A stretch of DNA of 64,000 nucleotides from Stomorhina lunata (taxonomy: Eukaryota; Arthropoda; Insecta; Diptera; Rhiniidae). Shown here one piece after another: positions 11,643 through 24,335 of this stretch. Positions within the stretch are counted from its first letter, which is position 1. The number at the start of each line of letters is the position of its first letter. The stretch covers positions 125,031,983 through 125,095,982 of the forward strand of contig OW121742.1 in the NCBI GenBank assembly GCA_933228675.1, in the 5' to 3' direction. Made by a program: the position numbers and the translations under genes. The notes under the pieces were generated by a model, which was given only the letters and a program-made list of their open reading frames with translations, made no database searches and was not told where the DNA came from.

Positions 11643-14583
11643 CATGTCTTAGTCTTTGTCTATGTATTAGCCTATGTCTAAGACTATGTCTTAGTCTATT
11701 TCCTAGTCTATGTCTTAGTCTATGTCTTAGTCTATGTCTATGTCTTAGTCTATGTCTTAGTCTATGTCTATGTCCTAGTCTATGTCTTAGTCTATGTCTA
11801 TGTCTTAGACTATGTCTTAGTCTATGTCTTAGTCTATGTCTTAGTCTATGTCTTAGTCTATGTCTTAGTCTATGTCTTAGTCTATGTCTTAGTCTATGTC
11901 ATAGTCTATGTCTTAGTCTATGTCTTAGTCTATGTCTTAGTCTATGTCTTAGTCTATGTCTTAGTCTATGTCTTAGTCTATGTCTTAGTCTATGTCTTAG
12001 TCTATGTCTTAGTCTATGTCTTAGTCTATGTCTTAGTCTATGTCTTAGTCTATGTCTTAGTCTATGTCTTAGTCTATGTCTTAGTCTATGTCTTAGTCTA
12101 TGTCTTAGTCTATGTCTTAGTCTATGTCTTAGTCTATGTCTTAGTCTATGTCTTAGTCTATGTCTTAGTCTATGTCTTAGTCTATGTCTTAGTCTATGTC
12201 TTAGTCTATGTCTTAGTCTATCCCTTAGTCTATGTCTCAGTCTATGTCTTAGTCTATGTCTTAGTTTATGTCTTAGTCTATGTCCTAGTCAATGTCTTAG
12301 TCTATGTCTTAGTCTATGTCTTAATCTATGTCTTAGTCTATGTCTTAGTCTATGTCTAAGTCTAGTCTTAGTCTATGTCTTAGTCTATGTCTTAGTCTAT
12401 GTCTTAGTCTATGTCTTAGTCTATGTCTTAGTCTATGTCTTAGTCTATGTCTTAGTCTATGTCTTAGTCTATGTCTCAGTCTATGTCTTAGTCTATGTCT
12501 TAGTCTATGTCTTAGTCTATGTCTTAGTCTATGTCTTAGTCTATGTCTTAGTCTATGTCTTAGTCTATGTCTCAGTCTATGTCTTAGTCTATGTCTTAGT
12601 CTATGTCTTAGTCTATGTCTTAGTCTATGTCTTAGTCTATGTCTTAATCTATGTCTTAGTCTATGTCTTAGTCTATGTCTTAGTCTATGTCTTAGTCTAT
12701 GACATAGTCTATGTCTTAGTTTATGTCTTAGTCTTTGTCTTAGTCTATGTTTTAGTCTATGTCTTAGTCTATGTCTTAGTCTATGTCTTAGTCTATGTCT
12801 TAGTATATGTCTTAGTTTATGTCTTAGTCTATGTCTTAGTCTATGTCTTAGTCTATGTCTTAGTCTATGTCTTAGTCTATGTCTTAGTCTATGTCTTAGT
12901 CTATATCTTAGTCTATGTCTCAGTCTATGTCTCAGTCTATGTCTTAGTCTATGTCTATGTCTCAGTCTATGTCTTAGTATATGTCTTAGTCTATGTCTTA
13001 GTCTATGTCTTGATCTATTTCTTAGTCTATGTCTCAGTTTATGTCTTAGTCTATGTCTCAGTCTATGTCTTAGTCTATGTCTTAGTCTATATCTTAGTCT
13101 ATGTCTCAGTCTATGTCTCAGTCTATGTCTTAGTCTATGTCTATGTCTCAGTCTATGTCTTAGTATATGTCTTAGTCTATGTCTTAGTCTATGTCTTAGT
13201 CTATGTCTTAGTCTATGTCTTAGTCTATGTCTTAGTCTATGTCTTAGTCTATGTCTTAGTCTATGTCTTAGTCTATGTCTTAGTCTATATCTTAGTCTAT
13301 GTCTCAGTCTATGTCTTAGTCTATGTCTTAGTCTATATCTTAGTCTATGTCTCAGTCTATGTCTTAGTATATGTCTTAGTCTATGTCTTAGTCTATGTCT
13401 TAGTCTATGTCTTATTCTATGTCTTAGTCTATGTTTTAGTCTATGTCTTAGTTTATGTCTTAGTCTTTGTCTTAGTCTATGTTTTAGTCTATGTCTTAGT
13501 CTATGTCTTAGTCTATGTCTTAGTCTATGTCTTAGTATATGTCTTAGTTTATGTCTTAGTCTATGTCTTAGTCTATGTCTTAGTCTATGTCTTAGTCTAT
13601 GTCTTAGTCTATGTCTTAGTCTATATCTTAGTCTATGTCTCAGTCTATGTCTCAGTCTATGTCTTAGTCTATGTCTATGTCTCAGTCTATGTCTTAGTAT
13701 ATGTCTTAGTCTATGTCTTAGTCTATGTCTTGGTCTATTTCTTAGTCTATGTCTCAGTTTATGTCTTAGTCTATGTCTCAGTCTATGTCTTAGTCTATGT
13801 CTTAGTCTATATCTTAGTCTATGTCTCAGTCTATGTCTCAGTCTATGTCTTAGTCTATGTCTATGTCTCAGTCTATGTCTTAGTATATGTCTTAGTCTAT
13901 GTCTTAGTCTATGTCTTGGTCTATTTCTTAGTCTATGTCTCAGTTTATGTCTTAGTCTATGTCTTAGTTTATGTCTTAGTCTATGTCTTAGTCAATGTCT
14001 TAGTCTATGTCTTAGTCTATGTCTTAATCTATGTCTTAGTCTATGTCTTAGTCTATGTCTAAGTCTAGTCTTAGTCTATGTCTTAGTCTATGTCTTAGTC
14101 TATGTCTTAGTCTATGTCATAGTCTATGTCTTAGTCTATGTCTTAGTCTATGTCTTAGTCTATGTCTTAGTCTATGTCTTAGTCTATGTCTTAGTCTATG
14201 TCTTAGTCTATGTCTTAGTCTATGTCTTAGTCTATGTCTTAGTCTATGTCTTAGTCTATGTCTTAGTCTATGTCTTAGTCTATGTCTTAGTCTATATCTT
14301 AGTCTATGTCTCAGTCTATGTCTCAGTCTATGTCTTAGTCTATGTCTATGTCTCAGTCTATGTCTTAGTATATGTCTTAGTCTATGTCTTAGTCTATGTC
14401 TTGGTCTATTTCTTAGTCTATGTCTCAGTTTATGTCTTAGTCTATGTCTCAGTCTATGTCTTAGTCTATGTTTTAGTCCATGTCTTAGTCTATATCGTAG
14501 TCTATGTCTTTATCTTTATCTAAGTCTATATCTTAGTCTCTGTATTAGTATTTTTCTTAGTTCATGTTTTAGTCTGTCTATTT
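11643..14583 (+). repeat. 12-bp satellite TCTATGTCTTAG, forward, about 240 units, with longer-range duplications
   Basis: Near-perfect tandem 12-mers fill 2.9 kb. Common variants are TCTATGTCTCAG, TCTATATCTTAG and half-unit (6-bp) additions reading TCTATGTCTATG. A variant pattern at about 12721-13200 recurs at about 13453-13920, offset 732 bp at the left and 720 bp further right, meaning one unit was lost in between. A second pattern (CAATG ... TCTAAGTCTAGTC) at 12262-12370 recurs 1703 bp later at 13965-14073. The long frames (116, 350 and 208 codons) encode only SLCL or LVYV repeats because 12 is a multiple of 3; they are not genes. Confidence 0.97.
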
Positions 14584-16402
14584 TTGTTGCCTTTTTTTTC
14601 TTTCATAATAATAGAAAGCTTTTAAAAGTTTCTTCAACCCTATTTAAAATTTTTATAATTCTATTCATGAAAAGCTATTAAATTTTACTAAATTATAGTT
14701 ATTATGTCAAATCTGTGTTAAGTATCCTTTTTTGTTAAAACCCTTTTGAACCTTGGAAATCACCCAAAGTAATAATAAACTTCATTAAATTATAATTTGA
14801 TACTGTTTTTTGCACAAAAGCTTAACATGAAAAGTGCATATATAAAACGCAAGAATATGGTGTAGCAAAAAGATGAGTTTAAAATTTTTTGTTTTAAGGA
14901 AAAAGGTTTTAGTGTCATTCAAAAAACTTTATTAAGGAAATATTTAAAGCTTATTTAAGTAAGCTTTTAGCAGCTTTTAAGCTTATTTAAGTAAGCTTTA
15001 ACAAGCTTATATATCTTTATAATTTTGAGCATGATTGTTTAATATATAATTGTACTTGAAAGCCTTAGCTTGAAATTTGTGAAAAGCTTTTTTTTAGGTT
15101 TTTTAAAAAAGCTAGTAAATGCTGTTAATGTGATTGTTCTATACTAGAAAAAGCTCTTTCATTAAAAAAGGCTGATTATGCAATAGTGTCTTAGTTGAGA
15201 AAAAGCTTTTACGTTGAAAGAAGCTTTTCCTACTAAAGTTTTTTGAATAAATTTTTGTTTGTTGATTAAGCTGTTAAAAGGAGCATTTACCATAATTGTT
15301 GGCATCACCCTTTACCTTCTTGTGACAATGCCACCAGTCATTTTTAACTTTGTACAAACTTGTAATTAATTATATTATGTATTTATGTTTATTTACTCTT
15401 TCAGTCGCCCTGTATCAGTCTCCCTCGCTCTTACATGTATAAAGTAAAAATCTGTTACAAAAGTGCTAAAAGCAAAGTTGTGTTTTTATAACATTTGCGA
15501 ATAATTTCTACCTTTTTTTCATGAGTTTTTGCTGCTGATGAAAGAAAATAAAATTTCATTCATAAACAGAATAAATATGTACGAGTTTGTTCTTTTCTGC
15601 TGATATCTGCATATGAAAGCGCAAAAAATCAACGAAATCATTGAGACCGCATATAAAGCTTTTCAACAAAAGTGCAAGTGCTTTTGGGGTGGCAAAGGTT
15701 AACTGCAGGGTTGGGGATTAAGGGCTAAAGTTTGAGAATTAAACTTTCTCAAAAATTTTGTTTGATTATCAAATATAATTAAACGAATCGGTAAATTTGC
15801 CATAAAAGCTTTAAGTTTTTGTTTTATATTCAAAACATTCTTCCATCCCTGTCTATATACATTCATATTACTATATTAACCAACAATATAGTACATATTT
15901 AGTATCCTCAGCACTATATAATGGGATTTAATAGTAATTTATAGTTTTTCTTTTTTTGCCCACCCTAGAACCACAAAGAGGGCGTTTCAAAGTGCGGGAG
16001 ATGGATGATAACATATTCGCGTGGGGCAAAGAATACAAAGTTTTTAAGAGATTAGTGGGGTAAAAATATAAAATCCTCAATTTATTGTTTCAGCTGCACT
16101 GAATTTTCGTTGGCGTAGTAAAACCAACCAGAGTTTGTTGGCTGAAAGTTTTAAACGAAGGTGTTAAACTTTAATGTATTTTGTTCCTTTGTGTCCGTTT
16201 TTCATCGTATTTCTTTTGTTGAAAGGAAAACTTAATTTTGGTTTTGGGGGAGGGAAATTTTAATGACACCATAACAAGATAGTTTGTTTTTTAAAGGACA
16301 CTGGAGACAGGGGGAATGATATGAAACGAAACATGACGAATATTTTAATATTTAAGCAATGGAAGAAAGCTTTTTTGATATTTTGAAATAAATTTTCATC
16401 AT
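14584..16402. other. AT-rich spacer
   Basis: No gene is recognised. It contains a 32-bp tandem pair at 14947-15010 and otherwise apparently single-copy AT-rich sequence with short CT stretches. Nothing resembles a known element. Confidence 0.5.
14947..15010. repeat. 32-bp tandem pair with a near-palindromic AAGCTTATTTAAGTAAGCTT core
   Basis: The core AAGCTTATTTAAGTAAGCTT occurs at 14947 and 14979. Each core is an inverted pair AGCTTA/TAAGCT around a 6-bp centre, so each copy could form a short hairpin. A third, shorter AAGCTTA lies just downstream. Confidence 0.75.
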
Positions 16403-17093
16403 TGTCTTAGTCTATGTCTTACTCTATGTCTTAGTTTTAGTCTTAGTCTATGTCTTAGTCTATGTCTTAGTCTATGTCTTAGTCTATGTCTTAGTCTATG
16501 TCTTAGTCTATGTCTTAGTCTATGTCTTAGTCTATGTCTTAGTCTATGTCTTAGTCTATGTCTTAGTCTATGTCTTAGTCTATGTCTTAGTCTATGTCTT
16601 AGTCTATGTCTTAGTCTATGTCTTAGTCTATGTCTTAGTCTATGTCTTAGTCTATGTCTAAGTCTATGTCTTAGTCTATGTCTTAGTCTATGTCTTAGTC
16701 TATGTCTAAGTCTATGTCTAAGTCTTAGTCTATGTCTTAGTCTATGTCTTAGTCTATGTTTTAGTCTATGTCTTAGTCTATGTCTTAGTCTATGTCTTAG
16801 TCTATGTCTTAGTCTATGTCTTAGTCTATGTCTTAGTCTATGTCTTAGTCTATGTCTTAGTCTATGTATTAGTCTATGTCTTAGTCTATGTCTTAGTCTA
16901 TGTCTTAGTCTATGTCTTAGTCTATGTCTTAGTCTATGTCTTAGTCTATGTCTTAGTCTATGTCTTAGTCTATGTCTTAGTCTATGTCTTAGTCTATGTC
17001 TTAGTCTATGTCTTAGTCTATGTCTTAGTCTATGTCTTAGTCTATGTCTTAGCCTACATATATCTTAGCCTATGTCTTAGTCTATGTGTTACA
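16403..17093 (+). repeat. 12-bp satellite TCTATGTCTTAG, forward (second array)
   Basis: About 57 near-perfect 12-mers, with a few TCTAAG variants around 16660-16730. It is degenerate at both edges (TGTCTTACTC at the left, TGTGTTACAGC at the right). Same unit and orientation as the array at 11.6-14.6 kb. Confidence 0.97.
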
Positions 17094-18083
17094 GCTTAAA
17101 CGTCCCCCTGTACATGACATAACAGGATTCATACTTCATAGAAAAAGTCCCCACTTCTAAAGCAAACGAAACCCCAGAAAAGAAAACAAACCCATCAAAC
17201 ATTAATTAACAATAAACGGCATTTAATGAAGCCTTAAATAAAGCTAAACCCAGCATAAGGAAAGGACAAAAAGGAATTCAATAGAAGCAAATTAAAATCA
17301 AACCTGACCGATAGACGAGTCACGTAACAAACATAAAATGTCTAAAACGAAGATTATATGAAAATGAACGAAAGGTAAAATAGAAATAATTAAAATTGAT
17401 TTTGGCTCAAATCGAAAAGAACTCTTTGGTCCTTTGTAAACTGACCTTTTAAAAGACAGAAAAATATAAATATCGAGCAAAAAAAAAAAAAAATATTGAA
17501 AACAACAGGAAAAATGTTAATCACATTCAACTAAACTTTCTACCAAAAGTATGCTATAAAATTTTTGAAATAATTAAAACATTGCTAAATAACACCTTAA
17601 GTTATGCTTTAGTTTAAAGAAAAACATATGCCTAAATATAGGCAATAAAATTTCTATGTTAATCTATTATTGATTTATAATTCTAATGCAATTTAATATT
17701 TATTGCTAATTTGTTTAAATATATTTACTCTCATTTACGTAAGCATACTTTAAGGCTATTGTTTATTATTTTTCAATGTTTTAATATTTTAACATGTATT
17801 TCCAGTTCAGTATTAAATTTAATATTAATTCCAAATTTATTTAAACAATATTTAATGTATATTAATTTTTTTGTTTAAATTCAATTGCCAGGAAACATTA
17901 ACATAAAGAAAATTTCCAATATATTTGGGATTAAAATAATTGAAAGCATAATTCAAGGAGACAATAAAGGAAATAAGATATGCAAATGTGAAATACAATA
18001 AGGGAAATTTATTGTAACAGCTTCGTAGAAAAAAGCTTATTTCATTATTTAAGGTCAACAAAAATAAAATATGATATTTTTTT
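17094..18083. other. AT-rich spacer with dispersed-motif copies
   Basis: No gene is recognised. Copies of the GCATACTTTTAGGC motif or close variants lie at about 17541, 17628 and 17742. The copy at 17628 (ATGCCTAAATATAGGCAAT) has mirrored ends like the one at 1517. The rest is AT-rich. Confidence 0.55.
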
Positions 18084-19592
18084 GTCAACTTTTCTATACA
18101 AAACTTACCCTTTTACTTTTCTATATAAAACTTACCCTATCGTCAACTTTTCTATAGAAAACTTACCCTACGTCAACTTTTCTATAAAAAAAAAATATCC
18201 TATCGTCAACTTTGCTATAGAAAACTAACCTTATCGTCAAATTTTCTATAGAAAACTTACCCCATCCTATACTTTTCTATATAAAACTTACCCTATCGCC
18301 AACTTTTCTATAGAAAACTTACCCTATCGTCAACTTTTCTATAGAAAACTTTCGCTATCGTCAACTTTTCTATAGAAAACTTACTCTATGGTCGCCGTTT
18401 CTATAGAAATTGTACCCTACCGTAAACTTTTCTATAGAAAACTTAACCCTACCGTAAACTTTTCTATAGAAAACTTAACCCTATCGTCAACTTTTCTATA
18501 GAAAACTTACCCTATCGTCAACTTCTCTATAGAAAACTCACCCTGTCGTCAACTTATCTATAGAAAACTTACGCTATCGTCGACTTTTCTATTGAAAACT
18601 TACCCTATCGTCAACTTTTCTAAAGTAAACTTACCCTATAGTCATTTTTTCCATAGAAAACTTACCCTACGTCAAAATTTCTATAGAAAAATACCCTATC
18701 GTCAACTTTTCTATCGAAAACTTACCCTATCGTCAACTTACCCTGTCGTTAACCATTCAATAGAAAACTTACTCTGTCGCCAACTTACCCTGTCGTCAAC
18801 TTTTCTACAGAAAAGTTACCTTATCGTCAACTTTTCTATAGAATACTTACCCTATCGTCAACTTTTCTATAGAAAACTTACCCTATCGTCAACTTTACTA
18901 TAGAAAACATTTGCTATCGTCAACTTTTCTATAGAATACTTACCCTATCGTTACCGTTTCTATAGAAATCTTACCTTATCGTAAACTTTTCTATAGAAAA
19001 CTTAAGCCTATCGTAAACTTTTCTATAGAAAACTTAACCCGTCAACTTTTCTATAGAAAACTTAACCCGTCAACTTTTATATAGAAAACCTACCCTATGG
19101 TCGACTTTTCTATTGAAAAGTTACCCTGTCGTCAACTTTTCTACAGAAAAGTTACCTTATCGTCAACTTTTCTATAGAATACTTACCCTATCGTCAACTT
19201 TTCTATAGAAAACTTACCCTATCGTCAACTTTACTATAGAAAACATTTGCTATCGTCAACTTTTCTATAGAATACTTACCCTATCGTTACCGTTTCTATA
19301 GAAATCTTACCTTATCGTAAACTTTTCTATAGAAAACTTAAGCCTATCGTAAACTTTTCTATAGAAAACTTAACCCGTCAACTTTTCTATAGAAAACTTA
19401 ACCCGTCAACTTTTATATAGAAAACCTACCCTATGGTCGACTTTTCTATTGAAAAGTTACCCTATAGAAAACTTTTCTATAGAAAACTTACCCTGTCGTC
19501 AACTTCTCTATAGAAAACTCACCCTGTCGTCAACTTATCTATAGAAAACTTACGCTATCGTCAACTTTTCTATAAAAAACTTACCCTATCTA
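18084..19592 (+). repeat. 31-bp palindrome-core satellite, GC-linker subfamily 1, forward
   Basis: Tandem units carry the perfect palindrome TTTTCTATAGAAAA and a linker reading CTTACCCTATCGTCAA. The most common distance between CTATAG cores is 31 bp. The array is moderately diverged, with variants such as CTACAG and CTATTG. A 336-bp exact-offset tandem duplication (18791-19126 and 19127-19462) sits inside. The 103-codon frame across part of it is repeat-derived (YRQLFYRKLTL strings) and is not a gene. Confidence 0.95.
18791..19462 (+). repeat. 336-bp tandem duplication within the 31-bp array
   Basis: Copy 1 is 18791-19126 and copy 2 is 19127-19462. Diagnostic variants recur at the same offset of 336: CTACAGAAAAGTTACC at the start, ACTATAGAAAACATTTGC at 18898 and 19234, and CTATTGAAAAGTTACCC at the end. 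The copies abut exactly, as expected for unequal exchange of about eleven units. Confidence 0.85.
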
Positions 19593-21559
19593 TTTTGATG
19601 ACTATATCATATGTATGTATATTGAAGTATATGTCTTTGTCTATGTTTTTATTATCTATTAGTAAATCTAGACCTTGTCTTAAATCTAGTCATATTGTCA
19701 AATATTCTATTAATCTCTTAATTGAAGTAAAGACCCTCCCCCTGTCATTTTATAATGAAAACTTATTTCCTAAAATTTCACGTGTAAACATTTTTGTAAA
19801 CATGTTCTTAAAATCATGTTCATTTCCAGACTGACAAATACACTCAGAAACATACACGTTTTTTCTATTTATTTTAAAATTCATGACTGACACATACAAT
19901 TCAACAACAATTTCCTGTATTTATTCCTATATTTATTATACTGTAGTCTACTTTTAGGCTTAAGCTTTTGATAATAAATGATGCTGGTTCTCAGCTCAAA
20001 CCTAAATAAAATACTAAAATAAAATTTATTTTTAGTAGCAGAACCAAAATAGTCCTATTGTCATATCGTAAATAACCTAAAAAACAAAATAACGTTTTAC
20101 GTAAATAAATGGGAACTTGTGGGTAAAAGTTAGTGCCATTTTGTTAACGTGGCCTTTTTAAATAACTAAACACAATCTAAAGCATATACTCAAGTTTGAT
20201 TAAACGCGATAAAATGTAAAAATTTATAGTATGTAAATGGGGATTGTGTGTATGTGTATATGAATGTATGTAAGTTTGTGCAGATAATGTAAGTAAATAT
20301 ATGTTTCCGGGCCATATACTCCTCGTAGTCATTGAGAATATTGAATTGAGCTGAATATTTATTAAAGTCTAACATAGCAAATGGAAAATTAACATAATTT
20401 GTTTTTTGGAATTTTACTGAATTTAGACAAATTTAATAATTTAATAAAGTCATTCACGTTGCCTACTTTAAGGCCTTTTGTTGTTAATATTGTTAATAAG
20501 GGTTGATTTTACTTTGTTGGGTCTGTCTGTCTGTCTGTGTTTAAAAAAGGGTTAACAGACCAGTTTAATAAGTATCAAATTAGATGTAAAAAAAAGTTTA
20601 AAATTATAACTCAAATCTGTACTGGCTTTTGTGGGGTTTTTTATGAATAAATTCATAATTTAAAGCATAACTTAAGGAGGTTAAGCCAGTTAAGTTAAAT
20701 CAGTTTGTGGGTTAGGGTTTCCTTTTTGCTTTTCTTTAAGAAATTTATGATATATTTTATTACTTTAAGTGTTTCCTTTTGTATAAGTTATTTTTGTGAG
20801 CGCTAAACAAATATTTTCCTTTCATTACAATGTCAAAATTCATAACAAAAACCATACAGATTTCCTTGTTAATGTGTTATTTTAGCAAGGAAATATTCAT
20901 GAAGTCCTTAAGACTCCTGAAGCATATTAAGCAGACATTTCAGCAAAAATAAAAAATTCACAGAAAATGCTAAAAAGGATGTTGCTTTTCCAAGTATTAA
21001 AATATCCAAATAAAAATACATACATAAATAAAAACATAATTTAAAGTAAGAAAAAACAAAAAATAGAAAAACTTAGAAAAATAAAATCCTTTTAACATTT
21101 ATTCCCTCCTTTATTTGGTAACATATTTTATAGCGCAATCTGTAAAATAGTAAGAGATAATTTGAAGTTCGCTGCTTTAAAGGGAAAGAGGGAGGTGTGG
21201 CTTTAGCTTGATTTATTTAAAGTGCTTAATATCCTCAAGGTTAACCATTTCAGTGGCTTAATCTACAGACATTTATCAACAAGTGGGGGACAAAAATATG
21301 AAGTGATAAATAGTAAAAGATTTCTTAAATCAGTTTTAGGGGAATTTTTAAGGAAAGCATTTTTGTGTAAAAACTTAAACTTTTCAAAATAAATTTTCTT
21401 AATTAATTACCTTTTAAGGATTTTACCAGCACGTTGTTATCTGCAAAAGAAAAAGAAAAACATTTAGTTAATTCTATATGTTTCTTAAATTTATTTACAT
21501 AGTTCTAGGAACTATAAAGAAGATAAGTGATTTTCAAGATTTAAATAGTTTTAAAATTA
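19593..21559. other. AT-rich spacer with dispersed-motif copies
   Basis: No gene is recognised. Motif copies: GTCTACTTTTAGGC at about 19946, GCCTACTTTAAGGCC at 20461 and GCATAACTTAAGG at about 20664. A short CTGT tract is at about 20521-20538. The 60-80 codon open frames show no domain. Confidence 0.55.
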
Positions 21560-23712
21560 TATTTTCTAGAAAAAACTTGTCATATCATAGACTTTTCTTT
21601 TGGAAGTTTGCCCTATCATCAACTTTTCTATAGAAAACCTGGCTTATCATCAACTTTTCTATAGAAAACCTGACGTATCATCAACTTTTCTATAGAAAAC
21701 CTGACCTATCATCAACTTTTCTATAGAAAACCTGACCTATCATCAACTTTTCTATAGAAAACCTTTCCTAATATAAACTTTTGTATATAAAACCTGGCTT
21801 ATCATCAACTTTTCTATAGAAAACCTGGCCTATCGTCAACTTTTCTATAGAAAATTTGGCCTATCGTTAAGTTTTCTAAAGAAAACATGACCTAACATCA
21901 AATTTTACCTATTGTCAACTTTTCTATAGAAAACCAAACTTATCGTCAAGATTCCTATAGAAAACCAAACCTAACGTCAACTTTTCTATAGAAAACCTGA
22001 CCAATCGTCAACTTTTCTATAGAAAACCTGACCAATCATCAACTTTTCTATAGAAAACCTGACCTATCGTCAACTTTTCTATAGAAAACCTGACCTATCA
22101 TAAACTTTTCTATAGAAAACCTTTCCTAATATAAACTTTTGTATATAAAACCTGGCTTATCATCAACTTTTATATAGAAAACCTGGCCTATCGTCAACTT
22201 TTCTATAAAAAATTTGGCTTATCGTTAAGTTTTCTATGGAAAACATGACCTATAATCAAATTTTCTATAGAAAGCCAAACCTATCGTCAACTTTTCTATA
22301 GAAAACCAAACTTATCGTCAAGATTCCTATAGAAAACCAAACCTAACGTCAACTTTTCTATAGAAAACCTGACCAATCGTCAACTTTTCTATAGAAAACC
22401 TGACCTATCGTCAAGTTTTCTATAGAAAACCTGGCCTATCGTCAACTTTTCTTTAGAAAACCTGAACAATCGTCAACTTTTCTATAGAAAACCTGACCAA
22501 TCGTCAACTTTTCTATAGAAAACCTTTCCTAATATAAACTTTTGTATATAAAACCTGGCTTATCATCAACTTTTCTATAGAAAACCTGGACTATCGTCAA
22601 CTTTTCTATAGAAAATTTGGCCTATCAAATTTTCTATAGAAAACCAAACCTATCATCAAATTTTCTATAGAAAACCAAACCTATCGTCAACTTTTCTATA
22701 GAAAACCTGACCTATCGTCAACTTTTCTATAGGAAACCTGACCTATCGTCAACTTTTCTATAGAAAACCTTTCCTAATATAAACTTTTGTATATAAAACC
22801 TGGCTTATCATCAACTTTTCTATAGAAAACCTGGACTATCGTCAACTTTTCTATAGAAAATTTGGCCTATCGTTAAGTTTTCTAGAGAAAACATGACCTA
22901 TCATCAAATTTTCTATAGAAAACCAAACCTATCATCAAATTTTCTATAGAAAACCAAACCTATCGTCAAATTTTCTATAGAAAACCTTGACCTATCGTCA
23001 ACTTTTCTATAGAAAACCTTGACCTAACGTCAACTTTTCTATAGAAAACCTTGACCTATCGTCAACCTTTCTATAGAAAACCTGACCTATCGTCAACTTT
23101 TCTATAGAAAATCTGACCTATCGTCAACTTTTCTATAGAAAACCTGACCTATCGTCAACTTTTCTATAGATAACCTGACCTATCGTCAACTTTTCTATAG
23201 AAAACCTTGACCTATCTTCAACTTTTCTATAGAAAACCTGACCTATCGTCAACTTTTCTATAGAAAACCTTGACCTATCGTCAACTTTTCTATAGAAACC
23301 TTGACCTATCGTCAACTTTTCTATAGAAAACCTTGACCTATCGTCAACTTTTCTGTAGAAAACCTTGACCTATCGTCAACTTTTCTGTAGAAAACCTTGA
23401 CCTATCGTCAACTTTTCTATAGAAAACCTTGACCTATCTTTTGTACCTTTTGTATAGAAAATCTTGACCTGTCGTCAAATTGGCCTATAATCAACTTGTC
23501 TAAAGAAAACTTGCCCTACCGTCAACTTTTATAAAGAAAACTTTTCTATAGAAAACTTGCCATATTCTCAACTTTGCTTAAGAAAATATGTCCTATCGTC
23601 AACTTTTCTATAGAAAACTTGGCCTTTCGTCAACGTTTGTATGAAAAACTTGCCCTTTCGTCAAATTTTCTATAGAAAACTTATCCTATCTTTAACTTTT
23701 CTATAAAAAAAA
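21560..23712 (+). repeat. 31-bp palindrome-core satellite, GC-linker subfamily 2, forward
   Basis: Units keep TTTTCTATAGAAAA but use linkers such as CCTGACCTATCGTCAA, CCAAACCTATCGTCAA and CCTTGACCTATCGTCAA; the last is one base longer. A distinctive variant pair (CCTTTCCTAATATAAAC then TTTTGTATATAAAACC) recurs at about 21762, 22120, 22523 and 22769. This shows irregular higher-order duplications with steps of about 358, 403 and 246 bp. The right-hand third (about 22980-23440) is the most homogeneous. Confidence 0.95.
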
Positions 23713-24045
23713 AATTTCACAAATTTTGTCTCCAATTTAATATTTTCATATTTATGAGGTTTGAGTTTAAAATATTAATTTTAATCAATCACATCCACAT
23801 CAATTTGTGTACTAGAGTTAAAACATTTGATGAAAGCAAAATCCTTGAATAACTATTTGTGTAATAAAGTGAACAACATATTTCATGAATACCTAAACGA
23901 TACAAATAACACGGGAACTTTCAAATGTCAATGAATGAACATTTTGAATGAACAATAGCAATTACCAGAAATACAATCTATTAAGCGAATGTTGCTATAT
24001 CTGGAACTCGTACGAGTACACTCTGCACCTGTGAACCAAACTCGG

Positions 24046-24054
24046 TATAAATAG
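24046..24054 (+). promoter_or_regulatory. Candidate TATA box (TATAAATAG)
   Basis: TATAAATAG matches a strong TATA element and lies in a locally GC-richer context (ACTCGGTATAAATAG). No textbook insect initiator (TCAKTY) sits 30 bp downstream; GCACTTA at about 24083 and ATCACTTA at about 24090 are weak candidates. It is credible only together with the downstream ATG and donor. In AT-rich DNA an isolated TATA match could be chance. Confidence 0.25.
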
Positions 24055-24079
24055 AATTATGGGGATACACATGTTCGCT

Positions 24080-24335
24080 TTGCACTTAATCACTTATTCT
24101 CAGGATTAGTTACATGAACGCAAATACTTAATGCCAAGAGCAAATCCAAGCGAAAATTTCTAATTTGAAGTGTTTTAAGTAGAAAATGGAAATTAATTAT
24201 TTAAAAAGTTTATGAATGAGTGTGAAAAAAGTGAATGAAAAGCCAACAGAATCTGATTTTCTTTTTCTAATTAAAATCCTGTTATTTCAAATATTCCGGT
24301 CGTTAAACAACAACAAAGTGTTAGTCGTTATGGCG
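24080..24335 (+). other. Candidate first exon, mostly 5' leader, ending ATGGCG before a GTAAGA donor
   Basis: About 255 bp downstream of the candidate TATA box the text GTTATGGCGGTAAGAAG appears at about 24327-24343. It can be read as a start codon plus one codon (Ala) immediately followed by a consensus 5' splice donor GTAAGA. The intervening sequence has several small upstream open frames, one starting ATGGAAATTAATT near 24186. If real, the coding region continues in an unseen exon beyond the downstream satellites. No acceptor or second exon was found, so this is inference. Confidence 0.2.
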
